Source: CAILZL01 sp963791615 (lineage in GTDB: Bacteria > Pseudomonadota > Gammaproteobacteria > Steroidobacterales > Steroidobacteraceae). Taken from it: DNA of 64,000 nt. The stretch lies in NCBI GenBank assembly GCA_963791615.1, contig CAWBTE010000006.1, positions 1 through 64,000 of the forward strand. Direction: 5' to 3'. Below are positions 35,130 through 44,133 of the stretch, piece by piece. Both the position numbers and the translations under genes were made by a program. A model generated the notes under the pieces. The model searched no databases. It was not told the DNA's origin and saw only the letters and a program-made list of their open reading frames with translations. Position 1 is the first letter of the stretch. Every line of letters starts with the position of its first letter.

Positions 35130-35649
35130 TCAGTAGCCGAATTCGACGCGACGGTTTTTGCTGTACGCCGATTCATCACTTCCTGCCACCGCCGGACGCT
35201 CTTCGCCATAGCTCAGCGTGGTGAGCTGCGCTTCAGTTGCGCCTTGCAGCAACAACGCACGACGCACGGTCTGTGCACGGCGTTCGCCGAGGCCGATGTT
35301 GTACTCACGTGAACCGCGCTCATCGGTGTTGCCTTCAAGGCGAGCTTTCAGGCTGCCATTGGTAGACAGATATCTGGCATGCGCAGCGACCACGGCGTTG
35401 TACTCAGGTTTGATATCGGCGCTGTCATAGTCGAAGTACACCACCATGCCAATACGTTCCAGTTCCTGTCGGGCCTGCTGTTCAGCACTCAGTTGCTGAC
35501 CAGTACCCGTCGTTGTGGCGCCAATCGGCGCAGTGGTGACGCCACCCGTGCTCGGGACTGGTTTCACTGCCGGTCTGCGCCACCTTGGTGGTTTTGCAGC
35601 CCGCCAACGCGGTAAGGCCGATCAGAACTGCCAAGCTGATATTTCGCAT
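35130..35649 (-). CDS. pal: Peptidoglycan-associated lipoprotein Pal, one frameshift
   Basis: Outer-membrane lipoprotein that binds peptidoglycan and TolB. ATG 35649 starts a lipoprotein signal (RNISLAVLIGLTALAGC, lipobox LAGC) followed by KTTKVAQTGSETS. The frame then breaks near 35547-35552, where CCC should be CC; removing one C gives SPSTGGVTTAPIG and joins the OmpA-like domain. That domain has VVYFDYDSADIKPEYN, LEGNTDERGSREYNIGLGERRA and ends RVEFGY. A pal gene is expected to work, so the extra base is probably a sequence error. Gene order tolB-pal-cpoB is standard. Confidence 0.93.
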
Positions 35650-35733
35650 CGTGATGCTCCTGTAAGTTTCCAGTCAATTTCAATTCAGTAATTTTGCCAC
35701 AGACTAGGCCCGCAGCGCCCAATTCAGATTCAT

Positions 35734-37050
35734 TCATTTTCCGGCCAGCGGGCCCCAGACTGCTTCGCGCACTTCGCCACTGGTCGCGCCCATTTTCTGC
35801 TGCGACCGGCCATCCGTGGAAACCAGCGCCAGCACGCCGCGACCTCGATCCTGAGTGGCGTAGATCAGCTGCGCGCCATTGGGTGCGAAGCTGGGACTCT
35901 CATCCTGACGGCCTCTGGTCAGCACTTGCAGCGCATTGCTCTTCATATCCAGCACGGCAATGTTGTAGCCATTGCTGCTTTGATGCACCAACGCCATCTG
36001 TCTGCCATCCGGCGACAAACGCGGTCGTGAGTTGTAGCGGCCTTCAAACGTCAGCCGCCTCGGATTGCTACGTGGATCGGATGCACTCACCTCATAGATT
36101 TGCGGTGAGCCGGAACGATCTGAGGTGTAGTAAAGCTTGTCACCATCCAGCGACCAGGTCGGCTCGGTATCAATACCGGGATCGAAGGTCATGCGCGTCA
36201 ATAGCTGCGAGGCCAGCTCCAGCGTGTACACATCCACATCACCGTCCTTGCGTGACAGCGTCAGCGCCAGCTTCTTGCCATCTGGCGACCACGCGGGTGC
36301 GCCGTTGATACCCGCACGCGCCGACACCCGGGTGCGGACGCCGGTAGTCAGCGCTTGCACATAGATGGCTGCTGCCTTGCCTTCGAATGAAACATAGGCA
36401 AGCCGTTGGCCATCGGGTGACCAGGCCGGCGACATGATGGGTTCACTGGAGTTGGCAATGACGCGCGGGTTCATGCCGTCGGCATCGGCGACGGTCAACT
36501 TGTAACGCTGGCTGGGTGGGTTGCCTTCCACATTGAGATAGGCAATACGCGTGGAGAAAACGCCCGGAACTCCGGTGAGCTGTTCGTAGATGGCATCGGC
36601 GATGCGATGTGCGGTGGCGCGCAAGGCGCTGCTGCTGGCAGGAATGATCGTGCCCAGCAGACGCTGGCCATTGAGCACGTTGTACAGCTCGTACTGCACC
36701 TGGAAACGATCAACCCCATCGGGAACCAGCTTGCCCACAGCAATGAAATTACTTTTCAGCAAGCGCCAGTCGGCGAACTGGATCTGATCACCCGAACTGG
36801 GTTGCTCCAGCATGTCGCGTCGTTCCAGTGGCGCAAAGCGACCGCTGCGGCTCAGATCGTTGGCGACGACTTCGGCGATATCCACCGTGGGCTTGAGCGG
36901 ACCCGGCGCATTGAAGGGCACAATCGCAATCGGAATAGCGTCGTTCAGTCCTTGAGTGATCTCGATTACCAGCTCAGCCTGCGCCCTCAAGCCAAGCAAC
37001 AGTCCGGCTACACACAGAACAGCACGCATCACGGGCATCATTTGCTTCAT
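35734..37050 (-). CDS. tolB: Tol-Pal system beta-propeller protein TolB
   Basis: Periplasmic protein of 438 residues that shuttles between Pal and TolA. A signal peptide (MPVMRAVLCVAGLLLGLRAQA) is followed by the N-terminal alpha/beta domain and, from about residue 190, WD40-like PD40 repeats, seen as SPAWSPDGQRLAYVSF, GAPAWSPDGKKLALTLS, EPTWSLDGDKLYYTSDRS and RPRLSPDGRQMALV. Full length and uninterrupted, unlike its neighbours tolA and pal. It starts 12 nt after the tolA stop. Confidence 0.97.
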   Translation of the reverse strand: MKQMMPVMRAVLCVAGLLLGLRAQAELVIEITQGLNDAIPIAIVPFNAPGPLKPTVDIAEVVANDLSRSGRFAPLERRDMLEQPSSGDQIQFADWRLLKSNFIAVGKLVPDGVDRFQVQYELYNVLNGQRLLGTIIPASSSALRATAHRIADAIYEQLTGVPGVFSTRIAYLNVEGNPPSQRYKLTVADADGMNPRVIANSSEPIMSPAWSPDGQRLAYVSFEGKAAAIYVQALTTGVRTRVSARAGINGAPAWSPDGKKLALTLSRKDGDVDVYTLELASQLLTRMTFDPGIDTEPTWSLDGDKLYYTSDRSGSPQIYEVSASDPRSNPRRLTFEGRYNSRPRLSPDGRQMALVHQSSNGYNIAVLDMKSNALQVLTRGRQDESPSFAPNGAQLIYATQDRGRGVLALVSTDGRSQQKMGATSGEVREAVWGPLAGK

Positions 37051-37061
37051 TAGTACTCGGC

Positions 37062-37894
37062 CTATTCGCTTGGTTTGAAAATAAACGCCAGGTTGCGATC
37101 AAACAATCGTGCATCCGGCGGTGTAGGCAGCGGTGAAGCGGCCTGCACTGCGGTTTCAATCGAGGTTCGTACCGCCTGATCACCATTACAGCGACCCAGC
37201 GCCACCGACAACACCGTGCCACCGGTAGCCTGCGTCACCTTTACTTCGCATTCCAGTCCCGCTTTCGCGGTGGGGGGCTTGATCCAGCTGCGGATCACTT
37301 TCTGCTGGATCAACGCGATGTACTGATTCAGCAACCCCGCATTCACCGCATTGGCCCGCCCTTCTTCGGCAGCGAGTTGCGCACTAAGTTCAGCCTCACG
37401 TGCTTTTTGCGCCTTCGCTTCGGTATCAGCCTGCCGTCTGACTTCAGCATCGCGTTGCTTTTGCTGGATGTCAGCCAGACGTTGTTTCTCGGCTGCCTGC
37501 TGCTGCTTTTTCTGCTCCGCTGCAGCGGCGTTGCGCTTTTCAGTCAATTGCTGCTGCTTTTCAGTTTCGGCACGCATTTGCTCCTGCTCCCGAAGCAATT
37601 CCTGTTTCTGCTCTTCCTGCTGCTTGCGCTCTTGCTCCTGCCGTTTTTCCAGCGCGGCCTGCTGCGCCAGTGAATCATCTACTTTGGGTTTGGCTGGCGC
37701 CTGGCGCGCGAGTTGATTCAAGGTGGCGCGATCCACCATAACCGCCTTGATCGCCAGTTGCGGCACCACCGTTTGCTGTGAGCTCCAGCTGAACCCGATC
37801 AATAACAAGCCCAGCAGCGCATGGATGCCCAGCGCACCACTTAAGTATTTGAACTGGTCTAATGTTTCCAGTCGGTTTGCAGCGTCGCGCTCAT
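37062..37894 (-). CDS. tolA: Cell envelope integrity protein TolA, probable frameshift near the start
   Basis: Inner-membrane anchored protein spanning the periplasm. Domain I has the helix YLSGALGIHALLGLLLIGFS; domain II is a long Gln/Glu/Lys/Arg/Ala-rich helix (about 80-200); domain III (last 90 residues) has QKVIRSWIKPP, CEVKVTQATGGTVLSVAL and the cysteine pair that forms a disulphide in this family. The open frame has no good start, since its first ATG is inside tolR. ATG 37894, which overlaps the tolR stop (TGATG), reads MSATLQTDWK, and one extra A near 37866-37869 would join it to TLDQFKYLSGA. I therefore infer a one-base loss in an A run. Confidence 0.88.
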
Positions 37895-38331
37895 CAGTTA
37901 TTGCGTCTGGCTCTGGCGGCGGTCGCGGGGTCAGTGACAAAACCCACCTGCTCTGCGCCGGCACGTTGCAACAACACCATGCCCTGCACTACTTGCCCAT
38001 AGGGTACGGCGGTATCTGCCTTGACCAGTACCGTAGTCTGCGGTGCACGCCGTAGCACGGCGGACACTCGCTGCGTCACCGTATCGGCATCGATGGCAGT
38101 ATCCGGATTGCTGCTGATACTGAGATAGTACCGACCTTGTTTATCCACACTCAGGATCAGCGGTGGCTGGTCATTGGGTTTCAAGGCTTCGGCGCCGGCT
38201 TTGGGCAAATCGACCTTGATACCCTGCGACATCATCGGCGCAGTGAGCATGAAGATGATCAGCAGCACCAGCATCACGTCGATATACGGCACGACGTTGA
38301 TTTCACCCATCAGTTTGCGGCCACGACGCAT
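37894..38331 (-). CDS. tolR: Tol-Pal system protein TolR
   Basis: 145-residue ExbD-like component of the TolQR proton channel motor. One membrane helix, INVVPYIDVMLVLLIIFM, carries the essential Asp (YIDVMLVLL), followed by a periplasmic domain with KVDLPKAGAE and LVKADTAVPYGQVVQGM. The start lies 3 nt from the tolQ stop and the stop overlaps the likely tolA ATG, indicating coupled translation. Confidence 0.97.
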   Translation of the reverse strand: MRRGRKLMGEINVVPYIDVMLVLLIIFMLTAPMMSQGIKVDLPKAGAEALKPNDQPPLILSVDKQGRYYLSISSNPDTAIDADTVTQRVSAVLRRAPQTTVLVKADTAVPYGQVVQGMVLLQRAGAEQVGFVTDPATAARARRNN

Positions 38332-38334
38332 GGC

Positions 38335-39042
38335 TCAGGCTTCCTTGCTCGCTGTATTGCTCGCGGCGGGACGCGACGTGGCGTGACGCTGCAGGATAGT
38401 GGACAGCTCTTCCACGAAGGTGTCGTAACGCAGTTCGAGACGACTGACCTGATCGGCATAACGGTTATAGAAAATCACCGCCGGAATCGCCGCAAACAAA
38501 CCCATGGCCGTGGCAATCAATGCTTCGGAAATGCCCGGGCCCACTTGCGCCAGCGTGACTTGCGCAGCATTACCCAGACCATAGAACACACTCATGATGC
38601 CCCACACCGTACCGAACAGGCCAACATAGGGACTGGTGGAGCCAATGGTCGCCAGCATCGCCAGACTCTTTTCCAGACGATCAGTTTCTTTGAGCAACGC
38701 AGCGCGCATGGCGCGACGACTGCCTTCAATGATCTGGTCGGCGCCGATGGCGCCATGCTGGCGCATGCGACCGAACTCGCGAAAGCCGGCTTCGAAGATG
38801 CTGGCCACACCATGCACGCTGGCCTTACGTGTTTCCAGTTTGCGATAGATGGCGGTGAGATCACCGCCGCCCCAGAACTCTTCTTCAAATTTGTCGGCTT
38901 CGGCGCGTGTCTGCGTCAGTTCCGAACGCTTGCGCAGAATGATCATCCATGAATACACCGAGGCCGTCAGCAGCAATACCATCACCAGTTGCACGACCAG
39001 GCTGGCATTGCGCAACAATTCAAATACGGACAACTCATTCAT
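38335..39042 (-). CDS. tolQ: Tol-Pal system protein TolQ
   Basis: 235-residue ExbB/MotA-like inner-membrane protein. Helix 1 is VVQLVMVLLLTASVYSWMII. The second and third helices lie in PYVGLFGTVWGIMSVFYGLG and ALIATAMGLFAAIPAVIFYN, with the conserved Thr and Gly positions of the proton path. The cytoplasmic loop between helices 1 and 2 is long and charged. Its start overlaps the ybgC stop by 8 nt. Confidence 0.97.
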   Translation of the reverse strand: MNELSVFELLRNASLVVQLVMVLLLTASVYSWMIILRKRSELTQTRAEADKFEEEFWGGGDLTAIYRKLETRKASVHGVASIFEAGFREFGRMRQHGAIGADQIIEGSRRAMRAALLKETDRLEKSLAMLATIGSTSPYVGLFGTVWGIMSVFYGLGNAAQVTLAQVGPGISEALIATAMGLFAAIPAVIFYNRYADQVSRLELRYDTFVEELSTILQRHATSRPAASNTASKEA

Positions 39043-39451
39043 TCGCTTTCAGACTCCTGACAATTACTTCGGGCATGGCTCTGGGTTTGAAACTGCCGGC
39101 ATCAATGCAGGCCACCCGGATCTTGCTGTCCATCAACAACTCGCCCTCTGCCGTTTCACGATAGATGTGTTGCTCAAAACTCAGACTGACCTTGCCGATG
39201 TCGACAATGCGGCAGTGAATCTGCAACAGATCACCGTAACGGGCCGGACGCCGGTAATTGGCTACCACCTGCGCTACGACCATGAGCACACCGTGTTGTT
39301 CCTTCAGCGGCAGTTGTTCAATGCCCAGCGAACGTAACCATTCAGTGCGCGCCCGCTCCAGAAAGCGCAGATAGTTGGCGTAGTACACCACGCCACCGGC
39401 ATCGGTATCTTCCCAGTACACCCGCACTGGCCAGGTGAATTCCAGACTCAC
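39035..39451 (-). CDS. ybgC: Tol-Pal-associated acyl-CoA thioesterase YbgC
   Basis: 138-residue hotdog-fold thioesterase. The catalytic segment VYWEDTDAGGVVYYANYLRF contains the active-site Asp and Tyr, with the helix FLERARTEWLRSLG after it. It is the first gene of the tol-pal cluster. ATGA overlap with the upstream ruvB stop suggests a shared transcript with the Ruv genes. Confidence 0.96.
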   Translation of the reverse strand: MSLEFTWPVRVYWEDTDAGGVVYYANYLRFLERARTEWLRSLGIEQLPLKEQHGVLMVVAQVVANYRRPARYGDLLQIHCRIVDIGKVSLSFEQHIYRETAEGELLMDSKIRVACIDAGSFKPRAMPEVIVRSLKANE

Positions 39452-40503
39452 GCGTCGTCTCCGCTGAACAAATCTGGCGTACTCTCATTCGGCGTGGCTC
39501 GTTCCGGCAGTTTGAGGCCAAAGTGCAGATACGCGCTGCGTGTCGCCATGCGGCCACGCGCGGTACGCATCAGGAAGCCCTGCTGGATCAGGTACGGTTC
39601 AATGACATCTTCAATGGTGCCGCGTTCTTCACCCAGCATGGCCGCCATGCTTTCCACGCCCACCGGCCCGCCATCAAACTTTTCCATGATGGCCAGCAGC
39701 AGTTTGCGGTCCATGACATCGAAGCCCTGCGGGTCCACATCCAGCATGTCGAGTGCGCCTTGCGCCACCGCCGCAGTGACCTGGCCTGAGGCTTTGACTT
39801 CAGCAAAGTCTCGTACGCGACGCAGCAGGCGATTGGCAATGCGCGGCGTGCCGCGTGAGCGCAGCGCGATATGCCGCGCGCCTTCAACATCCATCGGCAC
39901 GCCCAGAATGGTGGCCGAGCGCTGCACGATATAGGTCAGATCCGCTTCGCTGTAGAACTCCAGACGCTGCACGATACCGAAACGATCGCGCAGCGGTGAG
40001 GTCAGCAAACCCGCACGCGTGGTCGCGCCAATCAACGTAAAGGGCGGCAGATCCAGTTTGATGGAACGCGCCGCCGGCCCTTCACCGATCATGATGTCGA
40101 GCTGGTAGTCCTCCATCGCCGGATACAGGATTTCTTCCACCACCGGACTGAGGCGATGAATCTCGTCGACAAACAGCACATCGTTGGCCTGCAAATTGGT
40201 CAGCAATGCAGCGAGATCACCCGGCCGTTCAATCACCGGCCCGGAGGTCTGCTTGAGACTCACGCCCAGTTCATTGGCAATGATGTGCGCCAGCGTGGTC
40301 TTGCCCAGACCCGGCGGCCCGAAGATCAACACGTGATCCAGCGCTTCGCTACGTTTGCGCGCCGCCTCGATGAAAATTTCCATTTGCGTGCGCACGCTGG
40401 GCTGACCCACATAGTCAGCGAGCTTTTTCGGACGCACCGCGCGATCGTAAGTGGCGTCTTCGCCCTGCTCACCGGCGGCAATGATGCGGTCTTGCTGGAT
40501 CAT
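39448..40503 (-). CDS. ruvB: Holliday junction branch migration helicase RuvB
   Basis: 351-residue AAA+ motor. N-terminal RPKKLADYVGQ, Walker A in FGPPGLGKTTLAHIIA, Walker B FVDEIHRLSP, sensor 1 region FTLIGATTRAGLL, the arginine-finger segment PLRDRFGIVQRLEFY and the C-terminal winged helix with EPYLIQQGFLMRTARGRMAT. Length and motifs are normal. It shares its terminal bases with the ruvA stop (overlap at 40503). Confidence 0.98.
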   Translation of the reverse strand: MIQQDRIIAAGEQGEDATYDRAVRPKKLADYVGQPSVRTQMEIFIEAARKRSEALDHVLIFGPPGLGKTTLAHIIANELGVSLKQTSGPVIERPGDLAALLTNLQANDVLFVDEIHRLSPVVEEILYPAMEDYQLDIMIGEGPAARSIKLDLPPFTLIGATTRAGLLTSPLRDRFGIVQRLEFYSEADLTYIVQRSATILGVPMDVEGARHIALRSRGTPRIANRLLRRVRDFAEVKASGQVTAAVAQGALDMLDVDPQGFDVMDRKLLLAIMEKFDGGPVGVESMAAMLGEERGTIEDVIEPYLIQQGFLMRTARGRMATRSAYLHFGLKLPERATPNESTPDLFSGDDA

Positions 40504-41108
40504 TATTTCTGCACCGCAGCCTTCAGGGCATGACGAATGATTTCTTCCACACTGCTGACAGCGGGATCAATGGCTTTCAGCAGCCGGGTAATTTCCACCG
40601 GCTTGTAACCCAGCGCCACCAGTGCGCTGAAGGCTTCGCTGTGCGCGCCCGCGCCGGTTGCGCCTTCGACTTGCAGGAACTGCGGCAGGCTGGTCAACTC
40701 TCCAAAACCTTTCACCCGATCCCGCATCTCAATCAGCAGGCGTTCAGCGGTCTTGCGCCCCACGCCGGGAATGCGCACCAGCGAATCGGCATCCGCTGCC
40801 GCAACACACATCAACAGCTCATCGACATTAATGCCGGAGAGAATCGACAGCGCCAGCTTGGGGCCAATGCCGGAGACTTTCAGCAGCTCGCGGAACATGC
40901 GGCGTTCGCGTTCAGCGCCAAAACCAAACAGGATATGCGCATCCTCACGCACCACCAGATGCGTAAACAGATGCACTTCACTGCCGGTGGCGGGCAATCC
41001 GTAGAACGTGGACATGGGCGCATCCAGTTCATAGCCCACACCACCCACTTCCAGCACCAGTTGCGGCGGTGACTTGGCCACCAGCTTGCCACGCAGAAAC
41101 CCGATCAT
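40503..41108 (-). CDS. ruvA: Holliday junction branch migration protein RuvA
   Basis: 201 residues from ATG 41108, the family-typical start MIGFLRGKL; an earlier in-frame start would add 18 residues inside ruvC. Domain I is the OB-fold with LEVGGVGYELDAPMSTF, domain II has the two helix-hairpin-helix motifs (VSGIGPKLALSILSG, RIPGVGRKTAERLLIEM) and domain III the RuvB-binding tail ALVALGYKPVEITRLL. It overlaps the ruvC stop by 4 nt. Confidence 0.97.
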   Translation of the reverse strand: MIGFLRGKLVAKSPPQLVLEVGGVGYELDAPMSTFYGLPATGSEVHLFTHLVVREDAHILFGFGAERERRMFRELLKVSGIGPKLALSILSGINVDELLMCVAAADADSLVRIPGVGRKTAERLLIEMRDRVKGFGELTSLPQFLQVEGATGAGAHSEAFSALVALGYKPVEITRLLKAIDPAVSSVEEIIRHALKAAVQK

Positions 41109-41713
41109 CGTCTTGCCCCTGCGCTCAACAAACTTTGCAGTCGCCGTGAATGCGCATGACACAGCGCGACGGCCAGCGCATCGGCCGCATCGGCGCCGAG
41201 TTCACCATTCAGTTTCAGCAAGCGTTTGACCATCAGCTGTACCTGGGATTTTTCTGCTGCGCCGGTGCCGACCACAGCCTGCTTTATTTCGCGAGGCGCA
41301 TATTCAAACACAGTGGACACACAAGCAAATGTTGCGCTCAACGCCACGCCCCGCGCCTGACCCAGCTTCAGGGCACTGTCGGCGTTGCGATGCATGAATA
41401 CTTTTTCAATCGCCACTTCATCTGGCTGATGCTCGGCCACTACCGACGACAGCCCCGCAAATATCTGTCGCAAGCGGGCCGGAAAATCACTGCCCTCGGC
41501 GCGAATGCCGCCGCTGGCCACATAGCGAACCTGGCTCGCCTCGCAATCCACGATGGCAAAGCCGGTGATGCGTGAACCGGGATCAAGACCCAGAATCCGT
41601 GCGCGCAACCCCAGCGTGACTGGCGCAGCAGCCGGGCGCAGATCATCCAGGCTTTGCAAACGATGCGGACTGCGACGGACACGACGTGCTGCAGGCGCAC
41701 GGCTAAGCGCCAT
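41105..41713 (-). CDS. ruvC: Crossover junction endodeoxyribonuclease RuvC, with N-terminal extension
   Basis: Holliday junction resolvase. The RNase H-like core starts at ARILGLDPGSRITGFAI (first catalytic Asp), with VAIEKVFMHRNADSALKLGQ (Glu) and GADAADALAVALCHAH (two acidic residues) later. ATG 41713 has a good GGGGAAG ribosome site four bases before it. It adds about 35 Arg/Ala/Pro-rich residues before the core that most RuvC proteins lack. A TTG at 41608 would give the normal length but has no useful ribosome site. The extension might be real. Confidence 0.92.
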   Translation of the reverse strand: MALSRAPAARRVRRSPHRLQSLDDLRPAAAPVTLGLRARILGLDPGSRITGFAIVDCEASQVRYVASGGIRAEGSDFPARLRQIFAGLSSVVAEHQPDEVAIEKVFMHRNADSALKLGQARGVALSATFACVSTVFEYAPREIKQAVVGTGAAEKSQVQLMVKRLLKLNGELGADAADALAVALCHAHSRRLQSLLSAGARR

Positions 41714-41799
41714 GAAACTTCCCCGCAGCACACACAGTTAAGAACAAAATCCACACTCCAGATAAGCAGGCATACGCTTGACCATTGCAAGCCTCGCGT

Positions 41800-43974
41800 A
41801 TGATAGCGGCATTGCCGAAGTCTGTGGATCAATGCTTGACCCCGACACCTGCCCCTCGCGAACTTGACTCACCCGCACTGCATGCTGCGCTAGCGGCGGT
41901 AACGGCCGCAGTGAGTGCGGCTGCCAGCAAGGATCTGGCGCGTGCCCGGGCCATCGCTGCCATCGTGCAGCCACTGGGCGTGGATGACGACATCGTCATC
42001 GGCGCGTTGCTGTATCCCCTGCTCGAAGCCGGCTGGCTGGACGAAGCCAAAGCCGCGGAACTGACCAGCACCAATGCCGCACGCATCGCCCGCGACAGCG
42101 TGCGCCTCAAACAGTTTGAAGCCACCGGCGCGAGCGGCGGCCCACGCTCGGCATCGCAGGCCGAGTCGCTGCGCAAGATGCTGCTGGCCATTGCCTCGGA
42201 TGCGCGACTGGTATTCATCCGGCTGGCCGACCAGCTCAATCAATTGCGCAATGCCAAGTCGCTGCCCGCTGCCGAACAGGAAAAGCTGGCACGCGAGACC
42301 CGTGAGATTTTTGCACCGCTGGCGAATCGCCTCGGCATCTGGCAACTGAAGTGGGAGCTGGAAGACCTGGGCTTTCGTTATCTGAACCCGGAAGCCTACA
42401 AACGTATCGCCGGTTGGCTGGTATCCAAACGTGCCGACCGCGAACGTTACATCAATGAGGTTCAGGCCGAGCTGCGCGCCGCGCTGGACAAAGCCGGCGT
42501 GCACGCGGAAATTGCCGGACGGCCAAAACACATCTACAGCATCTGGCGAAAAATGCAGCGTAAGGGACTGAATTTTGAACAGATTTATGATGTGCGCGCG
42601 ATGCGGATTCTGGTTGATAGCGTGGCCAACTGCTATGCCGCGTTGGGCGTGGTGCACAGCCTGTGGCCGTTCATTCCCGGCGAGTTTGACGACTACATTG
42701 CCACCCCCAAGGACAACCTGTATCGCTCGCTGCACACGGCGGTGATCGGTCCCGGCAAGCTGCCGCTGGAAGTGCAGATCCGCACTCGTGACATGCATGA
42801 ACATGCCGAACTCGGTGTGGCCGCCCATTGGAAATACAAAGAGGGAAGCCACAAGCCGGGCAGTCGCGGCGATCCGGCCTATGAACAGAAGATTGCCTGG
42901 CTACGGCAAATTCTCGATCCTGCAGAACACGCGGGAGATAAAGCCGAGTCGGAAACCGACTTTCTGGAGCGCATGCGCGCCGAGCTGTTCGAGGACCGGG
43001 TGTATGCCCTGTCACCACGCGGCGAAGTGGTTGATTTACCCAGAGGCGCAACGCCGCTCGACTATGCCTATCACGTGCATACCGACCTGGGGCACCGCTG
43101 CCGGGGCGCAAAAATCAACGACCAGATCGTGCCACTGACCTGTCAAATCAACAATGGCGACACGGTGGAGATCATCACCGCCAAACAGCCACACCCCAGT
43201 CGTGACTGGCTGGCGCCGTCGCTGGGCTTTCTGGTGTCGCCACGCAGTCGCGCCAAGGTGCGCGCCTGGTTCCGCAAGCAGGACGAAGGCCAGAACGTCG
43301 TTCAAGGCAAACAGATGCTGGAGCGCGAACTGCAACGTCTGGCGGTGAATTCAGTCACCCTGCCCGAGCTGCTGGAAGAACTGCACCTGCCCAATGCCGA
43401 GGCGCTGTATCAGGCGCTGGGCGAAGGTGAAATCACGGCCGCACAGATCAGCGGTGCGGTACAACGTCGTGCCCGCCCACAGGAACTCAGCGACACCTTG
43501 ATCCGCAAGCAGATCAGAACCAAACCCATCGAAGGCATCCGCATTGATGGCGTGGGCGATCTGCTGTCGAACTTCGCCCGCTGCTGCCGCCCCGTACCGC
43601 CGGAAGCCATCGTTGGCTATATCACCCTCGGTCGCGGCGTCAGCATTCACCGCAACAGCTGCGCCAGCTTCAAACGACTGCTGGAAAAAAATCCGGAACG
43701 CGTTATCCCCGTGGACTGGGGCAGCAGCGCCGGCCAGGAATTCGGTGTGGATATTCTGGTACGCGCCTACGACCGACGCGGCCTGGTACGCGACATCAGC
43801 GCCGTACTCACCGACGCCAAGCTCAGCATCCAGGCCATGAACACCCTCACCCAGAAAGATGGCGTCGCCGACATGCAGCTACGCATCGTGGTGCACAACC
43901 TCGAAGAACTGTCCGGTGTGATGGGCCGGATTCAGGGACTGGCGAATGTGATCAGTGTGCGACGCAAAAGCTGA
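41800..43974 (+). CDS. relA: GTP pyrophosphokinase, RelA type
   Basis: Ribosome-associated (p)ppGpp synthetase of about 724 residues. The N-terminal HD domain (about 35-185) lacks the HD catalytic pair; the corresponding region reads GALLYPLLEAGWLDEAKA, as in monofunctional RelA. The synthetase domain has RPKHIYSIWRKMQRKG, YDVRAMRILVDSV and the RelA-type EFDDYIATPKDNLYRSLHT, with the acidic ExDD motif and not the basic motif of SpoT-like enzymes. TGS (RGEVVDLPRGATPLDYAY) and C-terminal ACT domains follow. The start is uncertain: no clear ribosome site precedes ATG 41800, and a -10-like TATGAT overlaps it. GTG 41824 is an alternative. It is divergent from ruvC. Confidence 0.95.
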   Translation: MIAALPKSVDQCLTPTPAPRELDSPALHAALAAVTAAVSAAASKDLARARAIAAIVQPLGVDDDIVIGALLYPLLEAGWLDEAKAAELTSTNAARIARDSVRLKQFEATGASGGPRSASQAESLRKMLLAIASDARLVFIRLADQLNQLRNAKSLPAAEQEKLARETREIFAPLANRLGIWQLKWELEDLGFRYLNPEAYKRIAGWLVSKRADRERYINEVQAELRAALDKAGVHAEIAGRPKHIYSIWRKMQRKGLNFEQIYDVRAMRILVDSVANCYAALGVVHSLWPFIPGEFDDYIATPKDNLYRSLHTAVIGPGKLPLEVQIRTRDMHEHAELGVAAHWKYKEGSHKPGSRGDPAYEQKIAWLRQILDPAEHAGDKAESETDFLERMRAELFEDRVYALSPRGEVVDLPRGATPLDYAYHVHTDLGHRCRGAKINDQIVPLTCQINNGDTVEIITAKQPHPSRDWLAPSLGFLVSPRSRAKVRAWFRKQDEGQNVVQGKQMLERELQRLAVNSVTLPELLEELHLPNAEALYQALGEGEITAAQISGAVQRRARPQELSDTLIRKQIRTKPIEGIRIDGVGDLLSNFARCCRPVPPEAIVGYITLGRGVSIHRNSCASFKRLLEKNPERVIPVDWGSSAGQEFGVDILVRAYDRRGLVRDISAVLTDAKLSIQAMNTLTQKDGVADMQLRIVVHNLEELSGVMGRIQGLANVISVRRKS

Positions 43975-44133
43975 TCACCTCCGGCGCACCCGCCGCGAAC
44001 AATTGAGCATGAAGCACAGAGGCGTTCTGTCCAATCTGCTCGACTATTGCTGATGAACAACTGGTGGCGTAGCCTCGCCTGCGGTCAGCCCTTGGTTCGG
44101 TTTCAGCAACTATGACGTATAGGGAGAGGCGCT

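Noticed and set aside
37351..37716. Leu/Cys/Ser-rich open frames on the plus strand that look like membrane proteins
   Set aside because: They are the complement of the repetitive Gln/Lys/Glu helix of TolA; the low complexity creates false hydrophobic reading frames.
41778..41804. Sigma-70 promoter TTGACC-N15-TATGAT before relA
   Set aside because: The spacer is only 15 nt and the -10 box overlaps a start candidate, so it is mentioned with relA but not called as a promoter.
41890..42852. A 320-codon open frame antisense to relA
   Set aside because: relA is complete with all domains in this region; the antisense product shows no recognisable features.
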